Positions 7,904 to 16,398 of a DNA stretch of 17,469 nucleotides are shown one piece after another (position 1 is the first letter of the stretch; each line of letters starts with the position of its first letter). Under the pieces are notes generated by a model. It made no database searches. It had not been told where the DNA came from and saw only the letters and a list, made by a program, of their open reading frames with translations. Origin of the DNA: an uncultured Sinobacteraceae bacterium (lineage in GTDB: Bacteria > Pseudomonadota > Gammaproteobacteria > Steroidobacterales > Steroidobacteraceae); the NCBI GenBank assembly GCA_937902995.1, contig CALEKY010000138.1, positions 1 to 17,469 of the forward strand, written 5' to 3'. Position numbers and translations under genes: made by a program.

Positions 7904-8323
7904 ATGGCCATCGACAGGCACGAGTACCCGCCGAAAATGAACGATGCAGGCACGACGAGCGGGATGTTCGATTCGCTGCGTCGGCTTCTGAGCACGCTGG
8001 TCGGCGTCGCCCATACGCGGCTGCAGCTCTTTACGACGGAGCTGCAGGAGGAAGTGCAGCGCGCCGCGCATCTGTTGCTCTGGGCCTTCGTCGGCCTGTT
8101 CGCAGCCATGATGGCGCTGTTCGTGACCGCGCTGACGGTGATCTTCGTGTTCTGGGACACGCATCGGATCGCGGCGGCGCTCGCGGTGATCGCCGTGTTC
8201 GTCGCGATTGCGGTTGCGGCAGTGCTCGTGCTGCAAGCGAAGCTCAAATCCAAGCCGCCGATGCTCGGCAACACGCTTGCCGAGCTTGCGAAGGATCGCG
8301 ATCGATTGCGTCACGAGTCATGA
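7904..8323 (+). CDS. yqjE: YqjE-type phage-holin-family (DUF1469) membrane protein
   Basis: About 139 residues: an N-terminal amphipathic part (SLRRLLSTLVGVAHTRLQLFTTELQEEVQRA), two hydrophobic segments at about residues 57-84 and 88-109, and a charged tail. The pattern matches the YqjE/DUF1469 family, labelled 'phage holin family' in databases although no lysis role is implied. The start is uncertain: ATG 7904 (11 bp after the yqjD stop, weak GCGGA upstream) or ATG 7937, which starts at MNDAG; both keep the whole domain. The stop overlaps the next start as ATGA. Function is unknown; cotranscription with yqjD suggests a stationary-phase or envelope-stress setting. Confidence 0.88.
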   Translation: MAIDRHEYPPKMNDAGTTSGMFDSLRRLLSTLVGVAHTRLQLFTTELQEEVQRAAHLLLWAFVGLFAAMMALFVTALTVIFVFWDTHRIAAALAVIAVFVAIAVAAVLVLQAKLKSKPPMLGNTLAELAKDRDRLRHES

Positions 8324-8604
8324 GCGAACGGGAACGAGAGCTCGAACGGCGCCGCGCAGCCTTGCTCGCCGAATCGGCGATGCAACGCGAGCAGCTCGCC
8401 TTTCTGGCTAGGGACCTCGAAATGCGGCTCGCCCGCATCGATCGCGGCATCCAGGCCGCACGCGCGGTTGCCAAGAAACCGATCGTGATCGTCGGAGCGA
8501 TTGCGCTCATCGCTTTGATCGGACCGAAGCGACTGTTGCGGATCGCCTCGCGCAGCGCAGGCCTGATTGCAACGGGCCGCCAAGTGACCAGGCTATTGCG
8601 CTGA
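8320..8604 (+). CDS. yqjK: YqjK-like small membrane protein
   Basis: A 94-residue protein, very rich in Arg, Glu and Ala in its first 50 residues (SERERELERRRAALLAES), with one hydrophobic segment at about residues 54-68 and a basic C-terminus. Sequence similarity is weak in this family; the call rests mostly on size, layout and position third after yqjD and yqjE. Its ATG overlaps the yqjE stop (ATGA), implying coupled translation. It ends 18 bp from the convergent algR gene. Confidence 0.75.
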   Translation: MSERERELERRRAALLAESAMQREQLAFLARDLEMRLARIDRGIQAARAVAKKPIVIVGAIALIALIGPKRLLRIASRSAGLIATGRQVTRLLR

Positions 8605-8621
8605 GCGCCGACAACGCGCTC
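8603..8621. terminator. Possible bidirectional hairpin between convergent yqjK and algR
   Basis: GAGCGC (8603-8608) and GCGCTC (8616-8621) form a 6-bp stem with a 7-nt loop, filling the 18-bp gap between convergent stops. There is no T-run on either side, so termination efficiency is doubtful. Confidence 0.3.
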
Positions 8622-8622
8622 C

Positions 8623-9360
8623 TCAGCTCTCGCCGCGGATCCTTCTCAGCAATTCCGCGGCATGCCGGCGGCTCACCTGCAGCACTGCGCCGCAGTCGCG
8701 CACGCGTACCACGTATTGACCGTCTTCGGTGCGTTCGACCGCCGAAATTTGTTTCTCGGCGACCAGCGCATTGCGGTGGATACGAATGAAATCGTTCGAG
8801 AATTCTTCTGCGAGCGACTTGAGCGATTCGTCGATCAAGTCTTCGCCGCCCTTGTGACGCACCGTGATGTACTTCTGGTCGGCGAGGAAATAGTAGATGT
8901 CTTCGACAGGAATCAGACGCAGCTGATCGCCCAACCGCGCGCAAATCCGTTCGCGCCGTTGTTCGAATCCTGCCGACTCCGCAATGCGCGTCAGTCGCGA
9001 CGGCGGAATGCGCGCGGCGTGGCGAAGCGCGTGAGCGAGTTTCTCCTTGCGTACCGGCTTCAACAGATAGCCGACGGCTTCGGTTTCGAACGCTTCGACG
9101 GCGTATTGATCGTAAGCCGTGGTGAAGATCACCGCCGGCGGATCGGCCAAGGAATCGATGTGACGCGCCACTTCGAGACCGGAAATCCCGGGCATGCGCA
9201 CATCGAGGAGGACGACGTCGGGTTTCAACTGGCTGCAGAGCTCGAGGGCTTCTTCGCCGTTCGAGGCTTCGCCGATGATTTCGCAATCGCCGATTTCGGC
9301 AAGCAAGCTTCGCAAGCGCTCACGCGCCGGAGGTTCGTCGTCAACGATCAGTATTTTCAT
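8623..9360 (-). CDS. algR: AlgR-type LytTR response regulator
   Basis: A 245-residue two-component regulator. The receiver domain (1-about 120) has the acidic pair Asp7/Asp8, phospho-acceptor Asp53 in LLDVRMPG, Thr80 and Lys101 (LLKPVRKEK). A LytTR DNA-binding domain (about 137-240) follows, with the typical IPVEDIYYFLADQKYITV and FIRIHRNALV segments. In Pseudomonas aeruginosa AlgR controls alginate, twitching motility and virulence; that regulon cannot be assumed here. The ATG at 9360 overlaps the end of the kinase gene as ATGA; a longer in-frame reading extends into the kinase and is rejected. The neighbouring kinase gene and the nearby hemC group match the Pseudomonas algZ-algR-hem order. 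Confidence 0.95.
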   Translation of the reverse strand: MKILIVDDEPPARERLRSLLAEIGDCEIIGEASNGEEALELCSQLKPDVVLLDVRMPGISGLEVARHIDSLADPPAVIFTTAYDQYAVEAFETEAVGYLLKPVRKEKLAHALRHAARIPPSRLTRIAESAGFEQRRERICARLGDQLRLIPVEDIYYFLADQKYITVRHKGGEDLIDESLKSLAEEFSNDFIRIHRNALVAEKQISAVERTEDGQYVVRVRDCGAVLQVSRRHAAELLRRIRGES

Positions 9361-10448
9361 AAACCAATGACGCTCGGTCGCGATTCGGTAAACGGAAAGA
9401 TGAGCTTCGCACGAAATTCCCCATCGCTTTGGGCCGTTTCGACCCATGCGCGTCCGGGCCAGGCGAGCTCGAGGCGCTGACGGATGTTCTCGAGTGCCAT
9501 GCGGTTGCCTTCACGCTCTCGATAGCCTTGCTGCGCAAGCACCGGATTGCGTACTTCGATTTCGATCCGATCCTGCACGAGCTCGCCGCGAATGTGAATG
9601 GTGCCGCCCGTCGGCAGCATCTCGATGCCGTGGTAGACCGCGTTTTCGAGCAGCGGCTGCACGATCAGGCAAGGCACTTGAGCTCGAAGCGGCAATCCGT
9701 CGATCTCCCATTCGACGCGCAACCGATTGCCGAGGCGCAGCTGTTCGATACGTTCGTGCGTGCGCGCGATCTCGATTTCTTCCTTGAGCGATATCTGCGT
9801 GTGCGCATCGTGCAAGCTCGCGCGAAACAGATCGGCGAGATCTTCGATGGCTTGCTCGGCTCGCGCTGGATCCGTGCGAGTGAGCGAGGCGATCGTGTTC
9901 ATGCTGTTGAAGAGAAAGTGCGGGCGAATGCGCGCCTGCAAGGCGTGGATGCGGGCGAGCGCTTCCATTTCGACGCTGCGCTTCCATTCGGCGGTCACGT
10001 AGAAATAACGCAAGGCGAGCGCGCTCACGATGAAGCCGACGGCCATGTTGCGCAACAGGAAGCCGGCGTGGTCGGTGGGAAACACGTTCATCGCCGCCGA
10101 GAGATCGAACCGGCCCAGACGCCCGGCTTGGTAGACGAGCTCGGACACGATGCCGACGACGGCAACGAGCATGGCGATCGCAATCGCAGCTGCGCGGCCC
10201 GGCGGCATGCTCGCTAGCCATGCTCGCGAGCGGCACAACACTGCTGCGCATCCCAGGCCGATCCACAACAGGAACAGCGATGTTGCCGCAAGATCGACCC
10301 AGAAATTTTGCTGCAACGATTGCCGTGCGATCGTCATCGTGAGCGCAACGAGCTCGACGATCAGCACGACGACCAGCACCGCGGGCGCGGCGCAAAAGTC
10401 GGGCAGGAACGAAGCTGGCGTTGGCGAACGCTGTTCGGGCATGCGCAT
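9357..10448 (-). CDS. algZ: AlgZ/FimS-type LytS-family sensor histidine kinase
   Basis: A 363-residue kinase with four predicted N-terminal transmembrane helices (about 20-40, 52-72, 86-106, 130-150). The phosphotransfer region follows, with His177 in RPHFLFNSMNTIASL, and then an ATPase region with the N-box QPLLENAVYHG and a G-like GNRMALENIRQRL. This is the unorthodox LytS/AlgZ type with no separate periplasmic sensor. It phosphorylates its partner regulator encoded just downstream, and the two genes overlap by 4 bp. The start is chosen as ATG 10448; TTG 10451 and ATG 10442 are also in frame and no strong Shine-Dalgarno decides. It begins 37 bp after the dehydrogenase gene and may share its transcript. 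Confidence 0.93.
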   Translation of the reverse strand: MRMPEQRSPTPASFLPDFCAAPAVLVVVLIVELVALTMTIARQSLQQNFWVDLAATSLFLLWIGLGCAAVLCRSRAWLASMPPGRAAAIAIAMLVAVVGIVSELVYQAGRLGRFDLSAAMNVFPTDHAGFLLRNMAVGFIVSALALRYFYVTAEWKRSVEMEALARIHALQARIRPHFLFNSMNTIASLTRTDPARAEQAIEDLADLFRASLHDAHTQISLKEEIEIARTHERIEQLRLGNRLRVEWEIDGLPLRAQVPCLIVQPLLENAVYHGIEMLPTGGTIHIRGELVQDRIEIEVRNPVLAQQGYREREGNRMALENIRQRLELAWPGRAWVETAQSDGEFRAKLIFPFTESRPSVIGL

Positions 10449-10485
10449 CAAGTGAGCACCGGATTCACATACCGCTCACAGCCGA

Positions 10486-11397
10486 TCATGAGCTGTCTTT
10501 GGCATCGCGCGCCCGGGCGAACAGGGCGTCCTTGAGACGGAACAGAGTCGAGATGTCCTCGTCGCCATGGCCTTGCTCGATCAGGCGCCGATAATGCACG
10601 AGCGTCATTTCGACGAGCGGGAGCTGGACGCCGAAGCGCGCGGCCATGGCGCGGCAGATCTGCAGATCCTTCTCGTGAAGGCGGACGCGGAAGCCCGCCG
10701 GATAGCTGTTCTTCACGATGTTCGGCGCGCGGTGCACGAAATACCAGCTCGAGCCTGCACCTTTGCCGAGCGTGTCGATGAGTTTTTCGAGCGGAAGATC
10801 CTGCGCTTTCGCGAAAGCCATCGCTTCGGCAACGGCCTGAATGATTCCGGCGCACATGATTTGATTCGTGGCCTTCGCGGCTTGGCCCGATCCGCTCGGA
10901 CCGAAATGCGTGATCGTGCGACCCATCGCTTCGAGCACTGGCCGTGCGCGTTCGAACGAGCGTTCGTCGCCGCCGACCATGATGGCGAGCGTGCCGTCGC
11001 GCGCGCCTTCGACGCCGCCGCTGACGGGCGCATCGAGAAAATCGGCGCCGCGAGCTCGCAGTCGGTGTGCTGCGGTGCGTGCCGTGTCGGCGCTGACGGT
11101 GGAGCAATCGATGACGAGCGTTTCGGCTTTGACGGCGGGCAGGATCGCGTCGATGACCGCGAGCACGTCGGCGTCGGCCGAAACGCACATCACGATGGTG
11201 TCGCAGAGCGAGGCCAGTTCATCGGGCGTGGCTGCGGCGTGCACGCCGGTTCGTGCCGCGAGCTCCTGCGCCTTCTCGGCAGTACGGTTCCAGACGGCCT
11301 TCAGCATCCCGGCGCGGTGCAGGTTGTTGGCCATCCCCACGCCCATTGCGCCTAGACCGATGAATCCTACGCGCGCAGGCGCCACTGATGTGTTCAC
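10486..11397 (-). CDS. 3-hydroxyisobutyrate dehydrogenase-like (beta-hydroxyacid dehydrogenase) oxidoreductase
   Basis: A 303-residue NAD(P)-dependent enzyme. The N-terminal Rossmann motif VGFIGLGAMGVGMANNL contains GxGxxG. The substrate-binding signature FLDAPVSGGVEGARDGTL is intact, as is the catalytic-lysine helix AAKATNQIM. Relatives include 3-hydroxyisobutyrate dehydrogenase (MmsB), tartronate semialdehyde reductase (GarR/GlxR) and L-threonate dehydrogenase; I cannot choose among these. The start is a GTG at 11397 with a weak ribosome-binding site; another GTG four codons in (11385) would also keep the whole domain. It may be the first gene of a transcript running into algZ-algR. Confidence 0.9.
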   Translation of the reverse strand: MNTSVAPARVGFIGLGAMGVGMANNLHRAGMLKAVWNRTAEKAQELAARTGVHAAATPDELASLCDTIVMCVSADADVLAVIDAILPAVKAETLVIDCSTVSADTARTAAHRLRARGADFLDAPVSGGVEGARDGTLAIMVGGDERSFERARPVLEAMGRTITHFGPSGSGQAAKATNQIMCAGIIQAVAEAMAFAKAQDLPLEKLIDTLGKGAGSSWYFVHRAPNIVKNSYPAGFRVRLHEKDLQICRAMAARFGVQLPLVEMTLVHYRRLIEQGHGDEDISTLFRLKDALFARARDAKDSS

Positions 11398-11455
11398 GTC
11401 GATCGAAACGGAATAAAGAGCCGCACAGCCGGCTGGCTCTATGTGACAGAACCCA

Positions 11456-11478
11456 GGGCGGCGATCAAGTCGCCGCCC
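11456..11478 (-). terminator. Probable terminator of the DUF4124 gene
   Basis: A perfect 9-bp G/C-rich stem (GGGCGGCGA with TCGCCGCCC) around the loop TCAAG lies 12 bp past the DUF4124 stop on the minus strand. The following minus-strand bases are TGGGTTCTGT, only mildly T-rich, so this is a strong hairpin with a weak tail. It separates the DUF4124 gene from the dehydrogenase gene. Confidence 0.55.
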
Positions 11479-11490
11479 GGATCGGCGGGG

Positions 11491-11949
11491 TTAATTGCAG
11501 AGCGCTTCCATGGCCGCGCGCGCCGAATTGCGCGCTGCGTCGATCTCGGCATCGGTCAGATAACGGCGCTCGTTGTTGGGCAGCGTCTCGTACAGGCGCG
11601 GGCTGCTCATATAGTTCTCGTAGCGCTCGCGCGCTTTCAAGCAACGCTCGGCCTTGTCTTTTGCCGTCAGCTCGGCGGCAGCTCGTTGATCCGCCTTCGA
11701 AGCCGCCGCTTCCCGACGCGCGCGATCCGCCTCCTGCATGCGCTCCAGCTCGGCTGCCTGCCGCTCGGCCGCCACCAGGTCGGTCTTTTGCGTTTTCACG
11801 TCGACGCGCTCGGCGGGCAGCGTACGCGGCTTGTCCGTGTAGAAGACGTTGCCCTTTTCGTCCGTGTACTTGTAGACGTCTGCAAGAGCTGTGTGCGCCG
11901 AAAGCGCGTAGGCAGCGAGCGCGAGCGTCGATAGCAGTGCAGTTCGCAT
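11491..11949 (-). CDS. Secreted DUF4124 domain-containing protein
   Basis: A 152-residue protein with a clear Sec signal peptide (about residues 1-24, leucine/alanine core ending HTALA). A DUF4124 motif VYKYTDEKGNVFYTDKP follows immediately. The middle is a charged, Ala/Glu/Lys/Arg-rich coiled-coil-like stretch, and the end is rich in acidic and polar residues (LTDAEIDAARNSARAAMEALCN). DUF4124 proteins are common periplasmic proteins of unknown function in gamma- and betaproteobacteria. I chose ATG 11949 because GGAG sits seven to nine bases upstream; ATG 11961 would add four residues. It stands alone, with a hairpin behind it and the glnK-amtB terminator about 290 bp upstream. Confidence 0.85.
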   Translation of the reverse strand: MRTALLSTLALAAYALSAHTALADVYKYTDEKGNVFYTDKPRTLPAERVDVKTQKTDLVAAERQAAELERMQEADRARREAAASKADQRAAAELTAKDKAERCLKARERYENYMSSPRLYETLPNNERRYLTDAEIDAARNSARAAMEALCN

Positions 11950-12240
11950 GGCGTGCTCCATCCAAATCAAGAGGCCGTTGGTCGTCGGTTGTGGTCTGTG
12001 GTGGCGATGAGCGACCGCACTTCCGTTCCCAAACCAGCGTCCCGCGCCTCGAACCCCACGCCCCCGAGCCCCGGTAAATCGCAATTGCTCCAAGAGCTTG
12101 CGTCGCGTTGAGAGGCAGGCGAAGGGCTTGCTGGAGTGTAGCAGTGAGGTCTCGGGAAGGCGCCAAAGCGGGGTCTGTCATAAGCTGCAACTGTGGACTG
12201 GATCACGAAGCTGCCCGTGGCGCCGGATTCTCCAAAAGAA
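11950..12240. other. Non-coding gap upstream of the DUF4124 gene
   Basis: This stretch lies between the DUF4124 start and the glnK-amtB terminator. Reading frames across it show no recognisable protein. Near 11975-12005 there are loose GT-rich repeats (GGTCGTCGGTTGTGGTC-like). It presumably holds the DUF4124 promoter, but I see no clear -35/-10 pair. Confidence 0.5.
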
Positions 12241-12262
12241 AACGGGCGCCGAAGCGCCCGTT
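12241..12262 (-). terminator. Intrinsic terminator of glnK-amtB with a UUCG tetraloop
   Basis: Read on the minus strand, AACGGGCGC pairs perfectly with GCGCCCGTT around the stable tetraloop TTCG. The T-rich tail TTCTTTT follows directly. It lies 42 bp after the amtB stop and is a textbook rho-independent terminator. Confidence 0.9.
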
Positions 12263-12304
12263 CTCTCGATGCCAGGGTTGGGGGGAACCTGGCAGTAACG
12301 CTCC

Positions 12305-13744
12305 TCAGAGGTTGTAACCCCGCTCGTCGTGCAGGCTGAGGTCGAGGCCCTCGAGCTCCTGCTCGGACGTGACGCGGAGCCCCACGATCACATCGACGAT
12401 CTTCAGGATCACGAAGGTGAGCACGCCGGTGTAGACGATCGTGAAGAGCACGCTCTTCGTCTGGATCCACACCTGGCTCGCGATCGTGGCGCCCTCGCCG
12501 GGCTCCCACACGCCGCCCAAGGACGGGAAGGCGAACACGCCGGTCAGAATCGCACCGACGATACCGGCGATACCGTGGACGCCGAAAACGTCGAGCGAGT
12601 CGTCGTAGCCGAGCGCGCGCTTGACCGAGGTCGAGAAGATGAAGGCGAGCACACCGGCAGCGATACCGATCACGAGCGCACCGGCAGGTCCAACCGTACC
12701 GGCTGCGGGCGTAATACCGACGAGACCGGCAACCGCGCCCGAGGCGATGCCGAGCAACGACGGCTTACCGTGCTTGACCCACTCCGCGACCATCCATGCG
12801 AGCGCTGCCGTGCCCGTGCAGATCTGGGTGACGAGCATCGCCATACCCGCGCTCTGGCCTGCCGCGAGCGCGCTGCCCGCGTTGAAGCCGAACCAGCCGA
12901 CCCAGAGCATGGAAGCGCCGGTGAGCGTCAGCGCGAGGTTGTGCGGCGGCATGGCCGTCGTCGGATAACCGGTGCGCTTGCCGAGCACGAGTGCTGCGAT
13001 CAATCCAGCAACGCCGGCGTTGATGTGAACCACCGTGCCGCCCGCGAAATCGAGCACGCCCCAATCCCACATCAGCGCGCCGTCGCCGCTCCACACCATG
13101 TGCACCATCGGCACGTAGCAGATCGTGATCCACAGGCCGAGGAACAAGAGCACCGCCGAGAATTTCATGCGCTCCGCGAACGCACCTACCACGAGGGCAG
13201 GCGTGATGATGGCGAACGTCATCTGGAAGGTGGCGAACACCGATTCGGGAATCGTGCCGACCAGCGATTCGAGCGTTACGCCGCTGAAGAACGCCTTATC
13301 GAATCCGCCGATGATGGAGTTCAATCCGAGCACGCCCGCTTCCATACCTGTCGTGTCGAACGCCATGCTGTAGCCGAAGACCGTCCATATGACGGTTGCC
13401 AGGCCCGCTACGGCGATACACTGCATGAGCACCGACAGGATGTTCTTCGCACGAACCATGCCGCCGTAGAAGAGCGCCAGGCCGGGCAGCGTCATGAACA
13501 ACACGAGCACCGTCGAAGTGAGCATCCATGCCGTATCGCCGCTGTCGAGCGTGGCTTCTTCTTCTGCGGCTGCCGCCTCCTCCGCTGGTGCCGCCTCAAG
13601 CGCGGCTGTCGTCGTTTCCGCCGCTTCCGCATCGATCGGCGCGTCTTGAGCCAAGCTCAAGTCCGGCCCGATGAGCGCGAACGCGAGCAGCGTCACGCTC
13701 CACAGGTAAGTGAGCACTCGGCTCGTTGACAGGGCTCTTTTCAC
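12305..13744 (-). CDS. amtB: Ammonium transporter AmtB
   Basis: A 479-residue ammonium channel. A signal peptide (about residues 1-32, ending LSLA) precedes a 35-40-residue Ala/Glu/Thr-rich low-complexity segment, and then the conserved Amt core begins at about residue 70 (TAWMLTSTVLVLFMTLPGLALFYGG). The twin pore histidines are present in DFAGGTVVHINAG and DVFGVHGIAGIVG, as are the ammonium-family signatures MVHMVWSGDG and GWFGFNAGSALA. The start is GTG 13744, with AGGAGA seven bases upstream; the open frame continues upstream through glnK but without family similarity. The gene lies 52 bp after glnK, the usual pairing in which GlnK plugs the channel when nitrogen is plentiful. A terminator follows. 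Confidence 0.96.
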   Translation of the reverse strand: MKRALSTSRVLTYLWSVTLLAFALIGPDLSLAQDAPIDAEAAETTTAALEAAPAEEAAAAEEEATLDSGDTAWMLTSTVLVLFMTLPGLALFYGGMVRAKNILSVLMQCIAVAGLATVIWTVFGYSMAFDTTGMEAGVLGLNSIIGGFDKAFFSGVTLESLVGTIPESVFATFQMTFAIITPALVVGAFAERMKFSAVLLFLGLWITICYVPMVHMVWSGDGALMWDWGVLDFAGGTVVHINAGVAGLIAALVLGKRTGYPTTAMPPHNLALTLTGASMLWVGWFGFNAGSALAAGQSAGMAMLVTQICTGTAALAWMVAEWVKHGKPSLLGIASGAVAGLVGITPAAGTVGPAGALVIGIAAGVLAFIFSTSVKRALGYDDSLDVFGVHGIAGIVGAILTGVFAFPSLGGVWEPGEGATIASQVWIQTKSVLFTIVYTGVLTFVILKIVDVIVGLRVTSEQELEGLDLSLHDERGYNL

Positions 13745-13796
13745 GGTCGTCTCTCCTACGGAAGAAATGTTCTTGGTGACTGCGGGTGGGTGGAAT

Positions 13797-14135
13797 TCAA
13801 ACTGCGTCGACACCGGTCTCCCCTGTGCGAATCCGCACTGCTTGCTCGAGATCGATGACGAAGATCTTTCCGTCGCCGATCTTTCCGGTGCGTGCCACGT
13901 TCGTGATCGCTTCGATGACTTGCTCGGCAATCGAGTCGTCGACCGCCAGCTCGACTTTCGTCTTCGGCAGGAAATCGACGCGGTACTCGGCGCCGCGATA
14001 GAGCTCCGTGTGTCCGCGCTGCCGGCCGAATCCTTGAACTTCGGTGACGGTGATGCCTTGCACGCCGATGTCCGCGACGGCCTGACGGACGTCATCGAGC
14101 TTGAACGGCTTGATGATCGCGGTAATCAGCTTCAT
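13797..14135 (-). CDS. glnK: PII signal-transduction protein GlnK
   Basis: A 112-residue PII protein, complete and of normal length. Visible features: N-terminal MKLITAIIKPFKLDDVR, the T-loop with Tyr51 in HTELYRGAEY as the uridylylation site, the central VDFLPKTKVELAV, and TGKIGDGKIFV with the nucleotide-binding and family signature residues near the C-terminus. It senses 2-oxoglutarate, ATP/ADP and glutamine status and controls AmtB and NtrB/GlnE-type targets. ATG 14135 has GGAG ten bases upstream. Its upstream region carries a sigma-54 promoter and an NtrC-like site, so nitrogen-limited expression with amtB is very likely. Confidence 0.97.
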   Translation of the reverse strand: MKLITAIIKPFKLDDVRQAVADIGVQGITVTEVQGFGRQRGHTELYRGAEYRVDFLPKTKVELAVDDSIAEQVIEAITNVARTGKIGDGKIFVIDLEQAVRIRTGETGVDAV

Positions 14136-14219
14136 GGCATTGCGACTCCGAACATCGTGAACACGAACCGATGAAGTTCTGCGAAATCGTCGAGCATCGG
14201 TCCGCGCCGGGTCGGAAAT

Positions 14220-14234
14220 GCATCTTCTGTGCCA
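14220..14234 (-). promoter_or_regulatory. Sigma-54 (RpoN) -24/-12 promoter of glnK-amtB
   Basis: On the minus strand the sequence is TGGCAC-AGAAG-ATGC. It has the required GG and GC dinucleotides exactly 10 bases apart, a full TGGCAC -24 box and one mismatch (ATGC for TTGC) in the -12 box. The predicted start is near 14208, about 73 nt before the glnK ATG. Confidence 0.85.
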
Positions 14235-14284
14235 CGCACTAAAGCGTTGCGTGACGGGCGATCGCCGCTCGAAGTGCACTGTTT

Positions 14285-14303
14285 GCGCACTGTGGTGGTG
14301 CGC
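14285..14303. promoter_or_regulatory. NtrC-type enhancer site upstream of glnK
   Basis: GCGCAC-N7-GTGCGC is a perfect dyad with the GCAC-N7-GTGC spacing of NtrC binding sites. It is centred near 14294, about 86 bp upstream of the predicted sigma-54 start, a normal enhancer distance. Further related half-sites flank it (GTGCAC at 14274-14279 and GCGCAC at 14311-14316). Confidence 0.7.
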
Positions 14304-14364
14304 TCGTTTGGCGCACTTGCGTCAATGAGGAGCAGAAGCAGGGCAATCGAGCCGCACGAGCGGG

Positions 14365-14376
14365 TGTGCCGGCACA
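14365..14376. promoter_or_regulatory. Perfect 12-bp palindrome upstream of ubiK
   Basis: TGTGCCGGCACA is self-complementary and lies 34 bp upstream of the putative ubiK -35 box, between it and the NtrC-like site of glnK. It could be an operator half-way between the two divergent genes; the protein is unknown. Confidence 0.3.
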
Positions 14377-14409
14377 AACGGGTGCAGTTCGGGCGCGGTC
14401 GAGCACGGC

Positions 14410-14438
14410 TTGCCAGGTCGGGGTACGGCCTCTAGAGT
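14410..14438 (+). promoter_or_regulatory. Probable sigma-70 promoter of ubiK
   Basis: TTGCCA (14410-14415, 5/6 to TTGACA) and TAGAGT (14433-14438, 4/6 to TATAAT) are separated by 17 bp and lie 30 bp before the ubiK start. Confidence 0.55.
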
Positions 14439-14468
14439 CCTGCCGATCCGATCTGACGAGCTCCATTC

Positions 14469-14735
14469 ATGGACCCGCGATTCATCGACGACTTGGCCCG
14501 CAAACTCTCTGCGGCGGTACCTCAGGGGCTGACCGATATGCGGCGCGACCTCGAGGACAACTTCAAGGCAGTGCTGCAATCGGCCTTGGCGCGAATGGAT
14601 CTGGTCACGCGGCAGGAATTCGATGTCCAGGCTGGCGTGCTCCGGCGGACGCGCGAAAAACTCGAGGCGCTCGAGGCCAAGGTCGCTGCGCTCGAGGCGG
14701 AAGCCGGCAAGTCGCCTACGTCGTCGACCAATTGA
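14469..14735 (+). CDS. ubiK: UbiK (YqiC/BMFP family) ubiquinone biosynthesis accessory factor
   Basis: An 88-residue protein of the BMFP/YqiC family. Family features are the N-terminal FIDDLARKLSAAVPQGL, the DNFKAVLQSALARMDLVTRQEFDVQ segment, and a C-terminal coiled coil (about residues 56-80, LRRTREKLEALEAKVAALEAE). UbiK binds UbiJ and lipids and helps the aerobic ubiquinone-synthesis complex. Length is normal. The start has only a weak ribosome-binding site. It is followed 102 bp later by comM on the same strand, a neighbour pair I have seen often in gammaproteobacteria. Confidence 0.93.
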   Translation: MDPRFIDDLARKLSAAVPQGLTDMRRDLEDNFKAVLQSALARMDLVTRQEFDVQAGVLRRTREKLEALEAKVAALEAEAGKSPTSSTN

Positions 14736-14837
14736 GCGCGTAGCGCTTCGCGAGCAGGCCTCGGGTAGACTGGCGCCCGCGTAGAAGGCGCGGAGCAGCG
14801 CTCCCGCTCAACAAGGAACTGTCAGGAGAGACCAAGG

Positions 14838-16397
<1,560 letters not shown>

Positions 16398-16398
16398 G

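Noticed and set aside
7904..8323. Phage lysis holin
   Set aside because: The 'phage holin family' label belongs to the YqjE group. The gene is in a yqjD-yqjE-yqjK-type operon and no phage genes are nearby.
12329..13729. Long 466-residue plus-strand open frame opposite amtB
   Set aside because: It is an antisense shadow caused by GC-rich codon use, with His/Arg/Glu-rich nonsense composition.
12305..14095. One 596-residue frame running from glnK into amtB
   Set aside because: The amtB frame stays open upstream, but residues before GTG 13744 show no Amt similarity and cross glnK in another frame. A good Shine-Dalgarno supports GTG 13744.
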